This document shows positions 17,718 through 27,049 of a DNA stretch of 52,533 nucleotides, piece by piece. The stretch comes from Paracoccaceae bacterium (GTDB lineage: Bacteria > Pseudomonadota > Alphaproteobacteria > Rhodobacterales > Rhodobacteraceae), in assembly GCA_014872815.1 (NCBI GenBank), contig WKFK01000008.1:1-52533 (forward strand), given 5' to 3'. The notes beneath the pieces were generated by a model. The model made no database searches and was not told where the DNA came from. It worked only from the letters and a program-made list of their open reading frames with translations. Each line of letters begins with the position of its first letter. The first letter of the stretch is position 1. The position numbers and the translations under genes are program-made.

Positions 17718-18815
17718 ATGGGTTTCAAAATGGGCATCGTTGGCTTGCCAAACGTTGGCAAATCCACGCTCTTTAACGCGCTGACCAAAACTGCAGCGGC
17801 GCAGGCGGCGAATTTCCCGTTCTGCACCATCGAGCCCAATGTGGGCGAAGTGGGCGTGCCGGACGCACGTCTGGACAAGCTCGCGGCGATTGCGCAGTCC
17901 AAGCAGATCATCCCAACCCGCATGACCTTTGTGGACATCGCCGGTCTGGTGAAAGGTGCGTCCAAGGGCGAAGGTCTGGGCAACCAGTTTCTGGCCAACA
18001 TTCGCGAAACTGACGCTATTGCCCATGTGCTGCGCTGTTTTGAAGATGGCGACGTCACGCACGTGGATGGTCGGGTTGATCCTGTCGCGGATGCCGAAAC
18101 TATCGAAACCGAGTTGATGTTGGCCGATCTGGAAAGCATCGAGAAACGTCTTCAGGGTATCGTGCGCAAAGTACGTGGCGGTGACAAGGAGGCGGTTCAG
18201 CAAGAACGCCTGCTGAAAGCGGCACAAGAGATGCTGGAAGACGGCAAACCCGCGCGTTTGGTCGAAGTGGACGAGGAAGATGCCAAGGCCTGGAAACTGC
18301 TGCAGCTTTTGAGCACAAAGCCTGTTTTGTACGTCTGCAACGTGGGCGAGTCCGAGGCTGCGGAAGGCAATGAACACTCCGCGGCCGTGGCCGAGATGGC
18401 TGCTAAGCAGGGCAACAGCCACGTGATCATCTCTGCACAGATCGAAGAAGAGATAAGCCAGCTGGAAGATGAAGAAGCCGAAATGTTCCTCGGTGAGATG
18501 GGCTTGGAAGAAGCTGGTTTGGACCGGTTGATCCGCGCGGGCTACGAACTCTTACATCTGGAAACCTACTTCACTGTTGGGCCGAAAGAGGCGCGCGCCT
18601 GGACCATCCGTAAAGGCACAATGGCGCCACAGGCGGCCGGTGTGATCCACGGCGATTTTGAAAAAGGCTTCATCCGCGCCGAAACCATTGCCTATGACGA
18701 CTATATCGCCTGCAACGGTGAAAGCGGGGCCAAGGAAGCGGGCAAGATGCGTGCCGAAGGCAAGGGATATGAGGTGCAGGACGGAGACGTGATGCACTTC
18801 TTGTTTAACACCTAA
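17718..18815 (+). CDS. ychF: Redox-regulated ATPase YchF (Obg-family)
   Basis: A 365-residue P-loop protein of the YchF/OLA1 family. The G1 loop is GLPNVGKST (residues 8-16), the G3 region reads [17 protein letters not shown], and the NKxD motif is replaced by NVGE, the change that gives this family ATP rather than GTP preference. A coiled-coil insert and a C-terminal TGS domain (residues about 280-365, ending [11 protein letters not shown]) complete it. It associates with ribosomes and responds to oxidative stress. The start is the ATG at 17718 with CAGGAG; a longer open frame upstream overlaps trpA on the other strand and is not coding. It is followed by a good terminator. Confidence 0.95.
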   Translation: MGFKMGIVGLPNVGKSTLFNALTKTAAAQAANFPFCTIEPNVGEVGVPDARLDKLAAIAQSKQIIPTRMTFVDIAGLVKGASKGEGLGNQFLANIRETDAIAHVLRCFEDGDVTHVDGRVDPVADAETIETELMLADLESIEKRLQGIVRKVRGGDKEAVQQERLLKAAQEMLEDGKPARLVEVDEEDAKAWKLLQLLSTKPVLYVCNVGESEAAEGNEHSAAVAEMAAKQGNSHVIISAQIEEEISQLEDEEAEMFLGEMGLEEAGLDRLIRAGYELLHLETYFTVGPKEARAWTIRKGTMAPQAAGVIHGDFEKGFIRAETIAYDDYIACNGESGAKEAGKMRAEGKGYEVQDGDVMHFLFNT

Positions 18816-18844
18816 CGCGTTTCCAAACGTCCGAAATAGATAAG

Positions 18845-18869
18845 CCCGCTGTGAAAACGGCGGGTTTTT
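18845..18869 (+). terminator. Rho-independent terminator of ychF
   Basis: Stem CCCGCTGT (18845-18852) / ACGGCGGG (18857-18864), one G-T pair, GAAA tetraloop, followed by a T run on the plus strand. Confidence 0.88.
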
Positions 18870-19293
18870 GTTTTGTCTTGGTTAAGGCAAAGCTAAGAGC
18901 GGCGTATTGCGAGTGGTCTTTGTTGCGGGACGCTGAAGAAATGACTCTTGCTGGAGCGGTTTGCTCCAAATTCGAGCGCGTTTAACGCCACACCTCATGG
19001 TTGGGTGGTTAAAAAACCGACATCATCCAGATTTGTCGCTTAACTTTTGGGCGTAATTGGCGATTTTGCCGATTGCTGCAGTGCGGAAATTTGCCCTGAG
19101 ACCGTCCGTGACAAAAGGTGTGGGCACCAACCGAACGACAGGACGTCTGGGAAACGGGGGGTGTGTGACGACCGACGAATTGGACCTCGACACGGCCGCC
19201 ACACGGTTTGCAACACGAAGTTGCGGGGATCAGGTAACGGAAGCACGCCTCTGGGCGCAAGGCTTTCTGTGGCCGCCCCGCGAGGAGAAAAGA
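18870..19293 (+). promoter_or_regulatory. Long upstream region of the urt operon
   Basis: About 420 bases without a believable gene. Two small perfect inverted repeats are visible: TGGAGC-GGTTT-GCTCCA (18952-18968) and GCAAC-ACGAA-GTTGC (19210-19224). An open frame runs from 19057 into urtA but has no family character before the signal peptide. A sigma-54 -24/-12 site was looked for and not found convincingly. The region presumably carries the nitrogen-responsive promoter of the urea importer. Confidence 0.4.
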
Positions 19294-20574
19294 ATGACCT
19301 TTCTGAAATCCACGCTCGCAGGATCTCTGGTATTTGCGTCTCTCGCTGGCTCTGCCATGGCCGACGAAGACACCATCAAAGTGGGTGTATTGCATTCGCT
19401 TTCCGGTACGATGGCCATCTCTGAAACCACGCTGAAAGACACCATGCTGATGCTGATCGACCAGCAGAACGCCAAAGGCGGCCTGCTGGGTAAGCAGCTG
19501 GAAGCGGTTGTTGTGGATCCGGCGTCTGACTGGCCACTGTTCGCGGAAAAAGCGCGTGAACTACTGACCGTGCACGAAGTTGACGTGATCTTTGGCAACT
19601 GGACCTCTGTGTCGCGGAAGTCCGTCCTTCCTGTGATCGAAGAGCTGAACGGTCTGCTGTTCTACCCTGTCCAGTACGAGGGGGAAGAAAGCTCTAAAAA
19701 CGTATTCTATACCGGTGCGGCGCCAAACCAGCAGGCGATCCCGGCAACTGACTACTTCCTGGACGAGCTGGGTGTTGAGAAGTTTGCACTCTTGGGCACC
19801 GACTATGTGTACCCACGTACCACCAACAACATCCTTGAGTCCTATCTGAAAGACAAAGGCATCGCCGACGGCGACATCTTTGTGAACTACACCCCATTTG
19901 GCCATTCTGACTGGTCCAAGATTGTGGCGGATGTGGTTGCGTTGGGTGCGGACGGTAAAAAGGTTGGCGTGATCTCCACCATCAACGGCGACGCGAACAT
20001 CGGCTTCTACAAAGAGCTGGCGGCGGCCGGTATTTCTGCCGACGACATTCCTGTCGTGGCCTTCTCCGTGGGTGAAGAAGAGCTGGCTGGTCTGGACACA
20101 TCCAACCTCGTGGGCCACTTGGCGGCGTGGAACTACTTCCAGTCTGCGGACTCTGATGTGAACGCGGAATTCGTGGAAACATGGAAAGCCACCATGGGTG
20201 AAGAGCGTGTGACCAACGACCCGATGGAAGCCCATTACATCGGCTTCAACATGTGGGTGAACGCGGCGACCGAAGCGGGCTCCACCGAAGTGGACGCGGT
20301 GCGTGCCAAAATGTACGGTCAGGAATTTCCAAACCTGACAGGCGGTACTGCCGTGATGCTGCCAAACCACCACTTGGCAAAGCCGGTTCTGATTGGCGAA
20401 ATTCAGGAAGACGGTCAGTTTGACATCATTTCCCAGACCGCTGAAGTGCCAGGCGATGCATGGACAGACTTCCTGCCGGAATCCGCTGTTCTGATGTCGG
20501 ACTGGAAAGATCTGGACTGCGGTATGTACAACACCGAGACCAAAACCTGCGTGCAAACGCTGTCCAACTACTAA
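19294..20574 (+). CDS. urtA: Urea ABC transporter substrate-binding protein
   Basis: A 426-residue periplasmic binding protein of the Peripla_BP_5 family. The signal peptide ends near SAMA-D (residue 23). It then opens IKVGVLHSLSGTMAISE, the UrtA hallmark; YPVQYEGEESSKNVFYTGAAPNQQ and LGTDYVYPRTTN are also typical. It captures urea for the high-affinity importer UrtBCDE. The start is the ATG at 19294 with GAGGAG. The C-terminal region holds two cysteines (DLDCGMYN, TKTCVQ) that may form a disulphide. It is first in the operon and separated from urtB by a hairpin. No urease genes occur in the window. Confidence 0.95.
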   Translation: MTFLKSTLAGSLVFASLAGSAMADEDTIKVGVLHSLSGTMAISETTLKDTMLMLIDQQNAKGGLLGKQLEAVVVDPASDWPLFAEKARELLTVHEVDVIFGNWTSVSRKSVLPVIEELNGLLFYPVQYEGEESSKNVFYTGAAPNQQAIPATDYFLDELGVEKFALLGTDYVYPRTTNNILESYLKDKGIADGDIFVNYTPFGHSDWSKIVADVVALGADGKKVGVISTINGDANIGFYKELAAAGISADDIPVVAFSVGEEELAGLDTSNLVGHLAAWNYFQSADSDVNAEFVETWKATMGEERVTNDPMEAHYIGFNMWVNAATEAGSTEVDAVRAKMYGQEFPNLTGGTAVMLPNHHLAKPVLIGEIQEDGQFDIISQTAEVPGDAWTDFLPESAVLMSDWKDLDCGMYNTETKTCVQTLSNY

Positions 20575-20587
20575 GTTGAGACCTTTT

Positions 20588-20612
20588 GGGGAGCGCCCCA
20601 AGTGGCGCCCCC
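20588..20612 (+). promoter_or_regulatory. Hairpin between urtA and urtB
   Basis: GGGG(A)GCGCC (20588-20597) pairs with GGCGCCCC (20605-20612), leaving one A bulged. It is followed by CTTAC rather than a T run. Such a structure after a binding-protein gene typically protects its mRNA and limits readthrough to the permease genes. Confidence 0.6.
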
Positions 20613-20637
20613 TTACTAAACTCGCGGACCTCCTCAC

Positions 20638-22605
20638 ATGAGACAGATCTTTTTGGCAGGCCTTGCCCTCTTGGCCGCTTGCCTGATTTCGCCCGAACGG
20701 AGCTTGGCGCAAGGCGCTAAAATCCAGCCCATACTGCAAGACCATCAGGCGCTGATTGTGAAAAGTTCGCGCAAGACCATCGGCCCGGCGATTGATGCTG
20801 TGGCCAGTTCCGGGCTGCCCCAAGCGCAGGCTGTTTTGGAGGTCTGGGCCGCCAAAAACATGTGGCAGCGCAAGGAAGACGGGCTGTTCTTCATTGGTGA
20901 AAAGATTGACAGCAAGACGTACTTACTCACCGATTTTGACAGCGGCGCAGTGGTGGGGGAGTTTGCCAAGAAAGATCTGAAACAACTCAAACCCAACAGC
21001 GGCATCCGTGCGCTGATTGGGACGGCGTTGGTGCAGTTTCAACTGAGCGATCCAGATATCGAGGCTCGCAAGGCCGCGCTTTTGTCCATCGAAAGAGACC
21101 CGGAGGCCAGCCTGCTCGCCCCTCTGCGTGCGTCCATCGAAGGAGAACCAGATGCGGCGCTGAAGACGCAAAAACAACGGCTCGAACGGCTTTTGACCAT
21201 TGGCTATGACACAGACGAGGCTGCGCGACTGACAGCGATTTCTGACATGTCTGGTGATCTCGGAGTAGACGTCCGCGCCACGCTGAACCCACTTTTGACC
21301 ACCACGCGTGAGGTTGCCACGGGCACGGTGCCAGACGGTGTGAACGTTGCGCAGGTCTTGCAGCCTGGCGAAGGCGCTTTTGACACGATTACCGCCTATG
21401 ACTTGCTTGCCAACAAAGGGCTTGCTCCGGCGCGTGTGACCTCTGATGACATCCGCTTGGCTTTGGGGGCGCACATAGAAGGGGGCAGTGTTGGCGGCGT
21501 TTCAATTGCACAGCTCAACACGGAAGCGGCCCGCCTAAAAGCCTACGCGGCTTTGGCTGCTGAAAAGACTGTGCCTGCATATGTCGGCGGCGATGCGATT
21601 GAGGCTGCTGTGAAGGCACATGTGTTTTTTGACGTTTATGTTGAGCCTTCCAAAGCCGTGACGGATGCCGCCGCAAAGGCGCTTAAGGACATCGAGCTTA
21701 AAGTCGGCCTCAATCAGACGCTCGATCTGACGCTGGATGCTTTGTCGCTTGCCTCAATCTACTTCCTGGCTGCAATTGGTCTTGCCATCACCTTTGGGGT
21801 GATGGGCGTGATCAATATGGCGCATGGCGAGTTCATCATGATGGGCGCCTACACAGGTTATGTGGTGCAACAGATCATCCCCGATCACACCGTATCAATC
21901 ATTGTCGCGATCCCAACGGCCTTTGCCGTGACTTTTGCCGCCGGTGTCGCCATGGAGCGCCTTGTGATCCGCTGGCTTCAGGCGCGTCCTTTGGAGACAC
22001 TCCTGGCGACCTTCGGGATTTCCATTGCGCTGCAGCAGTTGGCCAAAAACATCTTTGGCACGCAGGCGCGTCCACTGACCGCTCCGGGCTGGCTCGACGG
22101 TGCCTGGGTGATGAATGACGTTGTGTCGATCTCCTACATCCGCATCGCGATCTTCCTCCTCGCGCTGATCTTCCTCGGGGTCTTCCTCTACATCATGAAA
22201 CGCACACGCCTGGGGCTTGAGACCCGCGCAGTCACGCAGAACCCGCGTATGGCGGCGTCTATGGGTATCAACCCGGACAAGGTGAACATGCTGACCTTTG
22301 GTCTTGGGTCTGGCATCGCGGGCATCGCGGGCGTGGCCATTGGGCTCTTTGCCAAAGTGACCTCGGAATTGGGCAGCGACTATATCGTGCAGAGCTTTAT
22401 GACCGTGGTGGTTGGCGGTGTCGGCAACATCTGGGGCACGCTTGCGGGCGCTGCGATGATTGGTTTCCTGCAGAAGGGCATCGAGTGGATGAACCCATCC
22501 AACACGCTGGCCGCGCAGACCTACATGATCATCTTCATCATCATCTTCATCCAATTCCGGCCGCGGGGCATCATCGCCCTCAAAGGCCGCGCGGCGGGAG
22601 ATTAA
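20638..22605 (+). CDS. urtB: Urea ABC transporter permease UrtB
   Basis: A 655-residue inner-membrane permease of the LivH type. An N-terminal signal-like segment (LFLAGLALLAACLIS-type) leads a periplasmic domain of about 340 residues found only in UrtB proteins. The membrane part starts near residue 360 (LDALSLASIYFLAAIGLAITFGVMGVINMAHGEFIMMGAY) with GLETRAVTQNPRMAASMGI as the ATPase-contacting loop and FMTVVVGGVGNIWGTLAGA near the C-terminus. It forms the urea channel with UrtC. ATG at 20638 follows a CGGACCTCC region, a weak ribosome site. Confidence 0.94.
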   Translation: MRQIFLAGLALLAACLISPERSLAQGAKIQPILQDHQALIVKSSRKTIGPAIDAVASSGLPQAQAVLEVWAAKNMWQRKEDGLFFIGEKIDSKTYLLTDFDSGAVVGEFAKKDLKQLKPNSGIRALIGTALVQFQLSDPDIEARKAALLSIERDPEASLLAPLRASIEGEPDAALKTQKQRLERLLTIGYDTDEAARLTAISDMSGDLGVDVRATLNPLLTTTREVATGTVPDGVNVAQVLQPGEGAFDTITAYDLLANKGLAPARVTSDDIRLALGAHIEGGSVGGVSIAQLNTEAARLKAYAALAAEKTVPAYVGGDAIEAAVKAHVFFDVYVEPSKAVTDAAAKALKDIELKVGLNQTLDLTLDALSLASIYFLAAIGLAITFGVMGVINMAHGEFIMMGAYTGYVVQQIIPDHTVSIIVAIPTAFAVTFAAGVAMERLVIRWLQARPLETLLATFGISIALQQLAKNIFGTQARPLTAPGWLDGAWVMNDVVSISYIRIAIFLLALIFLGVFLYIMKRTRLGLETRAVTQNPRMAASMGINPDKVNMLTFGLGSGIAGIAGVAIGLFAKVTSELGSDYIVQSFMTVVVGGVGNIWGTLAGAAMIGFLQKGIEWMNPSNTLAAQTYMIIFIIIFIQFRPRGIIALKGRAAGD

Positions 22606-22795
22606 GCCATGCAGTTTTTTTCCAAGGGCAGCCCCCGGACCGCACGGGGCGCGTCCAAGCAGCTGAGCACTTTGAAGTGCCAAGCCTCTATCAAACAACA
22701 CAATACTTGCTACGAAGCCCCCGCCCCGTGGGGGGGCGGTACGGGGGCTGGCCGACCTTGTGGTCGGCAGGTGCAGATTGCAGGAGGATCTTCCG
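22606..22795 (+). promoter_or_regulatory. Structured spacer between urtB and urtC
   Basis: This 190-base gap interrupts an otherwise tight operon. AGCCCCC (22716-22722) pairs with GGGGGCT (22743-22749), enclosing a second GCCCC/GGGGC pair, and a separate GCCGACC/GGTCGGC hairpin lies at 22751-22767. An open frame of 65 codons starts with ATG at 22609 after GGCGGGAG and runs over the urtC start in another frame. It resembles no family I know and could be a leader peptide or chance. Confidence 0.45.
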
Positions 22796-24025
22796 ATGCA
22801 GCGTAGTTTCATCGCCAAGAACCCTTCGGTTCTGGTCTTCCTTGCGATCCTCGCGCTCTTCACCCTGCTGGTCACGGTCATGTCCGAAGGCTTCGGCGTG
22901 GGTGGTATCTCTACCAGCTTTATCAAGACGCTGGGCAAAACGCTCTGCCTTTGCCTGATCGCGCTCGCGATGGACGTGATCTGGGGCTACACGGGTATTC
23001 TCAGCCTCGGTCATTTCGCCTTTTTCGGGCTTGGCGGCTATATGATCGGCATGTGGCTCATGTATGAGCGCACGCGCCTGATTGTGGTAGACAGTCTCGC
23101 GCAGGCGGAGATCCCGCCAACCGACGGCGAAGTGATCAATGCCATTGGCAATCAGATCTTCGGCGTGGTGGGCAGCAGCGAGTTCCCTGTGATTTGGGCC
23201 TTTGCCGACAGTTTGGTGATCCAGCTCATCCTGGTAGTGCTGGTCCCGGGCCTGCTGGCCTTGGTCTTTGGCTGGTTGGCCTTCCGCAGCCGGGTGACCG
23301 GCGTGTATCTGTCGATCCTGACTCAAGCCATGACCCTCGCTCTGGCGCTCTATCTGTTTCAAAACGACAGCGGCTTGCGTGGTAACAACGGATTGTCCGG
23401 TTTGCAGAACCTGCCGGGGGTGACAGCGAGCCAGGACTTTGTGTCCCTCTGGTTCTTCTGGGCGTCTGCGGCGGCGTTGGGTGGGGGCTATGTGCTCTGC
23501 GCGTGGCTCGTAAGCGGCAAGTTTGGCTCAGTGCTACGGGCCATTCGAGACAATGAGGCCCGCGTGCGCTTCCTTGGCTATTCGGTGGAGATGTACAAGC
23601 TGGTGATCTTCACGCTTACGGCTTGTATCGCCGCCATCGCAGGCGCGCTGTACTACCCGCAGGCAGGCATCATAAACCCAGCCGAAATTGCGCCCATCGC
23701 ATCAATTTACCTTGCGGTCTGGGTCGCCATCGGTGGGCGCGGGCGGCTTTATGGTGCGGTCATCGGTGCGGCTTTCGTCAGCCTGCTTTCTACATGGTTC
23801 ACCGGTGGGCAGGCGCCTAACATCAACCTCGGTTTCTACACAATCAAATGGGTCGACTGGTGGCTCGTGCTGCTGGGTCTGTCCTTTGTGCTGGTCACGC
23901 TCTTTGCCCCCAAAGGCATCGGCGGGTTGATTGATCTGTACACCGAACGCCGCAGTCCCAGTCGACATGGCGCCGATTTGGGGCCGAATGACGGTGCCTT
24001 GCGCGAACAGGAGGCCAGCCAATGA
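22796..24025 (+). CDS. urtC: Urea ABC transporter permease UrtC
   Basis: A 409-residue LivM-type permease with about ten membrane helices. Visible marks are the first helix (VLVFLAILALFTLLVTVM), AMDVIWGYTGILSLGHFAFFGLGGY, an extended loop with QNDSGLRGNNGLSGLQNLPG, the ATPase-contact loop AIRDNEARVRFLGY, and WVAIGGRGRLYGAVIGA. It pairs with UrtB. The start is the ATG at 22796 with AGGAGG. An in-frame codon 12 positions earlier is not preferred. The stop overlaps the urtD start (ATGA). Confidence 0.95.
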   Translation: MQRSFIAKNPSVLVFLAILALFTLLVTVMSEGFGVGGISTSFIKTLGKTLCLCLIALAMDVIWGYTGILSLGHFAFFGLGGYMIGMWLMYERTRLIVVDSLAQAEIPPTDGEVINAIGNQIFGVVGSSEFPVIWAFADSLVIQLILVVLVPGLLALVFGWLAFRSRVTGVYLSILTQAMTLALALYLFQNDSGLRGNNGLSGLQNLPGVTASQDFVSLWFFWASAAALGGGYVLCAWLVSGKFGSVLRAIRDNEARVRFLGYSVEMYKLVIFTLTACIAAIAGALYYPQAGIINPAEIAPIASIYLAVWVAIGGRGRLYGAVIGAAFVSLLSTWFTGGQAPNINLGFYTIKWVDWWLVLLGLSFVLVTLFAPKGIGGLIDLYTERRSPSRHGADLGPNDGALREQEASQ

Positions 24026-24762
24026 ACACGCTTCTCGAAGTATCCGGTGTGTCGGTGACGTTTGATGGCTTCCGCGCAATTAACAACCTGTCCTTCCAGA
24101 TTGGCCAAGCGGAAATGCGCGCCGTGATCGGACCCAACGGGGCCGGCAAGACCACCTTTATGGATATCGTGACCGGCAAGACCAAGCCGGACGAGGGGCG
24201 GGTGATCTGGGGCGAGAGCTCCATGAACCTGTTGCGCATGAATGAGGCCAAGATCGCGCAGGCGGGCATTGGGCGGAAGTTCCAGAAGCCAACGGTGTTT
24301 GAGGACCAGTCGGTGCAGGAAAACCTGCTGATGGCGCTCAAGAACAATCGCGGCTGGCTGGCGGTGCTGCGGTATCGGCCCACCCAGGAAGACTTGTCGA
24401 AGGTGGACGCTCTGGCCGAGCAAATCGGTCTTAAGGATGAACTGGCCCGTAAATCGGGTGAGTTGAGTCATGGGCAGAAACAGTGGTTGGAAATCGGCAT
24501 GCTACTAGCCCAAGAGCCGCGCCTCTTGCTGGTGGATGAACCAGCTGCGGGCATGACCCCGGCGGAGCGGGAACACACCACCGACATTCTCGTGGAAGCG
24601 GCCAAGACCCGCGCCGTTGTGGTGGTGGAGCACGATATGGAATTTGTGCGGCGTCTGAATTGCAAAGTCACGGTGCTGCACGAAGGGGCTGTGCTGGCCG
24701 AAGGCAGCCTCGACCACGTCACCTCCGATCAAAATGTGATCGACGTGTATCTGGAGCGCTAA
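24022..24762 (+). CDS. urtD: Urea ABC transporter ATPase UrtD
   Basis: A 246-residue LivG-like ATPase. Walker A is GPNGAGKTT (about residues 38-46), the signature is LSHGQKQWLEIGM, a form specific to UrtD, and Walker B is LLLVDEPAAGMTP. The H-loop is VVVVEHDM. It energises urea uptake together with UrtE. It overlaps urtC by four bases (ATGA) and precedes urtE by one base, so the ATPase genes are translationally coupled. Confidence 0.95.
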   Translation: MNTLLEVSGVSVTFDGFRAINNLSFQIGQAEMRAVIGPNGAGKTTFMDIVTGKTKPDEGRVIWGESSMNLLRMNEAKIAQAGIGRKFQKPTVFEDQSVQENLLMALKNNRGWLAVLRYRPTQEDLSKVDALAEQIGLKDELARKSGELSHGQKQWLEIGMLLAQEPRLLLVDEPAAGMTPAEREHTTDILVEAAKTRAVVVVEHDMEFVRRLNCKVTVLHEGAVLAEGSLDHVTSDQNVIDVYLER

Positions 24763-24763
24763 G

Positions 24764-25459
24764 ATGCTGAAACTTGAAGATATCACGCTGCACTATGGCC
24801 ACTCCCAGATCCTCAACGGCATCTCGATGGAAGCCAAACAGGGCGAAGTCACTTGCGTGATGGGCACCAATGGGGTGGGCAAAACCAGCCTGATCAAATC
24901 CATATCCGGCACGCATCCGCGTTCGGGAGGGACGTTGACTCTCGATGGCGAAACCCTGCCGCCGCTGCCCGCGCAATCTCTGGCGCATAAGGGCGTCGCC
25001 TATGTGCCGCAGGGGCGCGAGATTTTCCCTTTGTTGACCGTGCGCGAGAACATGGAGACCGGCTTCAACTGCCTGCCCAATGGGGAACGGGCCGTGCCGG
25101 AGGAAATATTTGAGCTCTTCCCGGTACTCAAAGAAATGCAAGGACGTCGGGGAGGAGACCTCTCAGGCGGGCAACAACAGCAATTGGCGATTGCGCGCGC
25201 GTTGATCACACGGCCTAAACTGCTTCTGTTGGATGAACCCACGGAAGGTATTCAGCCCAACATCATCCAGCAGATTGGTGAGGTCATCAAACTGCTGCGC
25301 GACAAAGGCGACATGGCAATTGTGCTGGTTGAGCAATTCTTTGAGTTTGCCTACGGGCTGGCGGACCAATTTGTGGTGTTGCGGCGTGGTGAAGTATTGT
25401 TGGAGGGGCGCAAGGGGGCCATCGACAAAGACGAATTGCTTGCGAGCGTGTCTGTTTAA
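24764..25459 (+). CDS. urtE: Urea ABC transporter ATPase UrtE
   Basis: A 231-residue LivF-like ATPase with Walker A MGTNGVGKTS (about residues 32-41), signature LSGGQQQQLAIARAL, and Walker B LLLLDEPTEGIQPNI. It ends the urt operon. The LivF-type C-terminus (GLADQFVVLRRGEVLLEGRK) is intact. It converges with the minus-strand amino-acid ABC operon with only 11 bases between stops. Confidence 0.95.
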   Translation: MLKLEDITLHYGHSQILNGISMEAKQGEVTCVMGTNGVGKTSLIKSISGTHPRSGGTLTLDGETLPPLPAQSLAHKGVAYVPQGREIFPLLTVRENMETGFNCLPNGERAVPEEIFELFPVLKEMQGRRGGDLSGGQQQQLAIARALITRPKLLLLDEPTEGIQPNIIQQIGEVIKLLRDKGDMAIVLVEQFFEFAYGLADQFVVLRRGEVLLEGRKGAIDKDELLASVSV

Positions 25460-25465
25460 CGGGCA

Positions 25466-25484
25466 GGGCGCTACTTGAGCGCCC
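25466..25484. terminator. Hairpin shared by converging operons
   Basis: GGGCGCT (25466-25472) / AGCGCCC (25478-25484), five-base loop, lies across the stop of the minus-strand ATPase gene and 6 bases after urtE. There is no T tract, so termination may be inefficient or Rho-assisted. Confidence 0.4.
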
Positions 25485-26202
25485 GTGCCAAGAATGCTTG
25501 TGTGTCCGGATGTTGTGGCGTGTCAAACACAGCGCTGGGCGCGCCTTCCTCCACGACTTTACCATCTTTGAGGAAGCAAACCTTGTCCGCGGCTTCACGT
25601 GCAAATCCCATTTCATGGGTCGCCAACACCATGGTCATGCCGCTGTCTTTGAGCAAACGCAGCACGTCCAGTACCTCGCCCACCAACTGTGGGTCCAGCG
25701 CTGAGGTGATCTCGTCAAACAGCATTACTTCGGGCTTCATTGCCAAAGCGCGCACAATGGCAACCCGCTGCTGCTGACCGCCGGAGAGCTGATCCGGATA
25801 GTGATCCATGCGGTCGGCAAGGCCAAAGCGCTCAAACAGCTCGGTGATCTCCGGACGCAATGCGGCGCGAGACTTTTTGTAGACCCGCCGAGGTGCGAGC
25901 ATGACGTTTTCCGCCGCGGTCATATGCGGGAAGAGATTGTAGCTCTGAAACACCATGCCAATGCGGCGGCGCACTGGTTGCGGGTCCAGACCGGGCAGGG
26001 AGATGTCTTCGCCATCAAGCAGGATTTCCCCGTCTTCAATGGTCTCCAACAGGTTGATGCATCGCAGCAAGGTGGATTTGCCCGCCCCGGACGCGCCGAT
26101 GAGGCAGACCATCTCGCCTTCTTCGACCTCAAGGTCGATGCCATCGCACACGGTGTTGTCGCCAAAACGTTTCTCAACCGCTTTCAGGGTGATCTTCGCC
26201 AT
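25471..26202 (-). CDS. Polar amino-acid ABC transporter ATPase (GlnQ/HisP type)
   Basis: A 243-residue ATPase with Walker A GASGAGKST (about residues 36-44), signature LSGGQQQRVAIVRAL, Walker B VMLFDEITSALDPQ and H-loop LATHEMGF, all in the polar amino-acid uptake form. The start is the ATG at 26202 (MAKITLKAVEKRFGD), which shares one base with the stop of the permease gene (TGATG). The frame remains open far upstream but only as a shadow of the permease gene. It is the last gene of a three-gene importer operon. Confidence 0.93.
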   Translation of the reverse strand: MAKITLKAVEKRFGDNTVCDGIDLEVEEGEMVCLIGASGAGKSTLLRCINLLETIEDGEILLDGEDISLPGLDPQPVRRRIGMVFQSYNLFPHMTAAENVMLAPRRVYKKSRAALRPEITELFERFGLADRMDHYPDQLSGGQQQRVAIVRALAMKPEVMLFDEITSALDPQLVGEVLDVLRLLKDSGMTMVLATHEMGFAREAADKVCFLKDGKVVEEGAPSAVFDTPQHPDTQAFLARALK

Positions 26203-27035
26203 CAGCTGCGCTCCCGGTTTTGCTTGGCCAGGAGGTAGTCGGCATAGCGGGTGGCCGGAATGGTCACCGCAAGGAAGATCACAGCGGCGCCTACGTAAGG
26301 CGTGAAGTTTGCGAGCAGTGACTTGAACACACCGGCTTGGCGGAAGATTTCCACGGGGCCAATGAAGCTCAGCAGCGCCACGTCTTTTTGCAGCGCGATG
26401 AACATGTTCATTTGCGCCGGGATCACGCGGCGGATGGCCTGTGGCAGGATTACAAAGCGCATGCTGTCTGCGTCCGACAATCCAAGCGAAGCGGCAGCCG
26501 CGCGTTGGCTGGCGTGCACGCTTTCGATGCCGGAGCGGAAGATTTCTGCCACATAGGCCGAATAGGTCAGAATCAGCGCCAAGGAGCCCCAGATGTAGGG
26601 AGAATTCCATGGGCGGGGCAGGCCGAGGCCGGGAATGCCAAAGCCAATCAGATAAACGGTCAGCACCACAGGCACGCCGCGGAAGATGTCAGTGTAGGCC
26701 GCACCCAGAATACGCAGAGGAAACAGTGCCGGGTTGCGTGTGTCGCGCGCGAGAGCCACCAGCAGGCCAAGAATGACAATGGCGGGCGCGCTCCACAAAA
26801 AGATCGCCACATCGAGCTTGAAAGCCTCAAGCAGCTTCGGGAAGGTTTTGGCAAAAACCTCCCAGTTGAAAAAACTGGCTTTGACACGGTCCCATCCCGG
26901 TGCCATCGGCACAAGGATCACAACGGCCAAAAATACCGCCAACGTGCTGCCGCCAGCGATCAGCATAGAGCGGCGGCGCAGGCGGTCTTCGTAAATCTGG
27001 CGGCGGGTTTTGCCCGCCGCGGTGGTCTTTGTCAT
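26202..27035 (-). CDS. Polar amino-acid ABC transporter permease (HisM/GlnP type)
   Basis: A 277-residue permease of the HEQRo family. A basic cytoplasmic N-terminus of about 22 residues leads to the first helix (MLIAGGSTLAVFLAVVILVPM). The second is AIFLWSAPAIVILGLLVALARDT. The conserved TDIFRGVPVVLTVYLIGFGIPG and the EAA loop region (AAAASLGLSDADSMRFVILPQAIRRVIP) are present. There is only one permease, so it likely acts as a homodimer. It lies 14 bases downstream of the binding-protein gene. Confidence 0.92.
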   Translation of the reverse strand: MTKTTAAGKTRRQIYEDRLRRRSMLIAGGSTLAVFLAVVILVPMAPGWDRVKASFFNWEVFAKTFPKLLEAFKLDVAIFLWSAPAIVILGLLVALARDTRNPALFPLRILGAAYTDIFRGVPVVLTVYLIGFGIPGLGLPRPWNSPYIWGSLALILTYSAYVAEIFRSGIESVHASQRAAAASLGLSDADSMRFVILPQAIRRVIPAQMNMFIALQKDVALLSFIGPVEIFRQAGVFKSLLANFTPYVGAAVIFLAVTIPATRYADYLLAKQNRERS

Positions 27036-27049
27036 AGTCTTAGATCAAC

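Noticed and set aside
19050..19080. TTGGC...TTGC arrangement as a sigma-54 promoter for urtA
   Set aside because: The GG-to-GC spacing does not fit the required ten bases.
19561..20823. 420-codon minus-strand frame opposite urtA/urtB
   Set aside because: Shadow of urtA; it crosses the urtA-urtB boundary and has no protein-like features.
22716..22749. Nested G/C hairpin after urtB as a terminator
   Set aside because: No T tract follows, and the urtC-E genes downstream must be transcribed with the operon.
22609..22806. 65-codon frame between urtB and urtC
   Set aside because: It has a plausible ribosome site but low-complexity composition, and it runs into the urtC start; kept only as a possible leader, not called as a gene.
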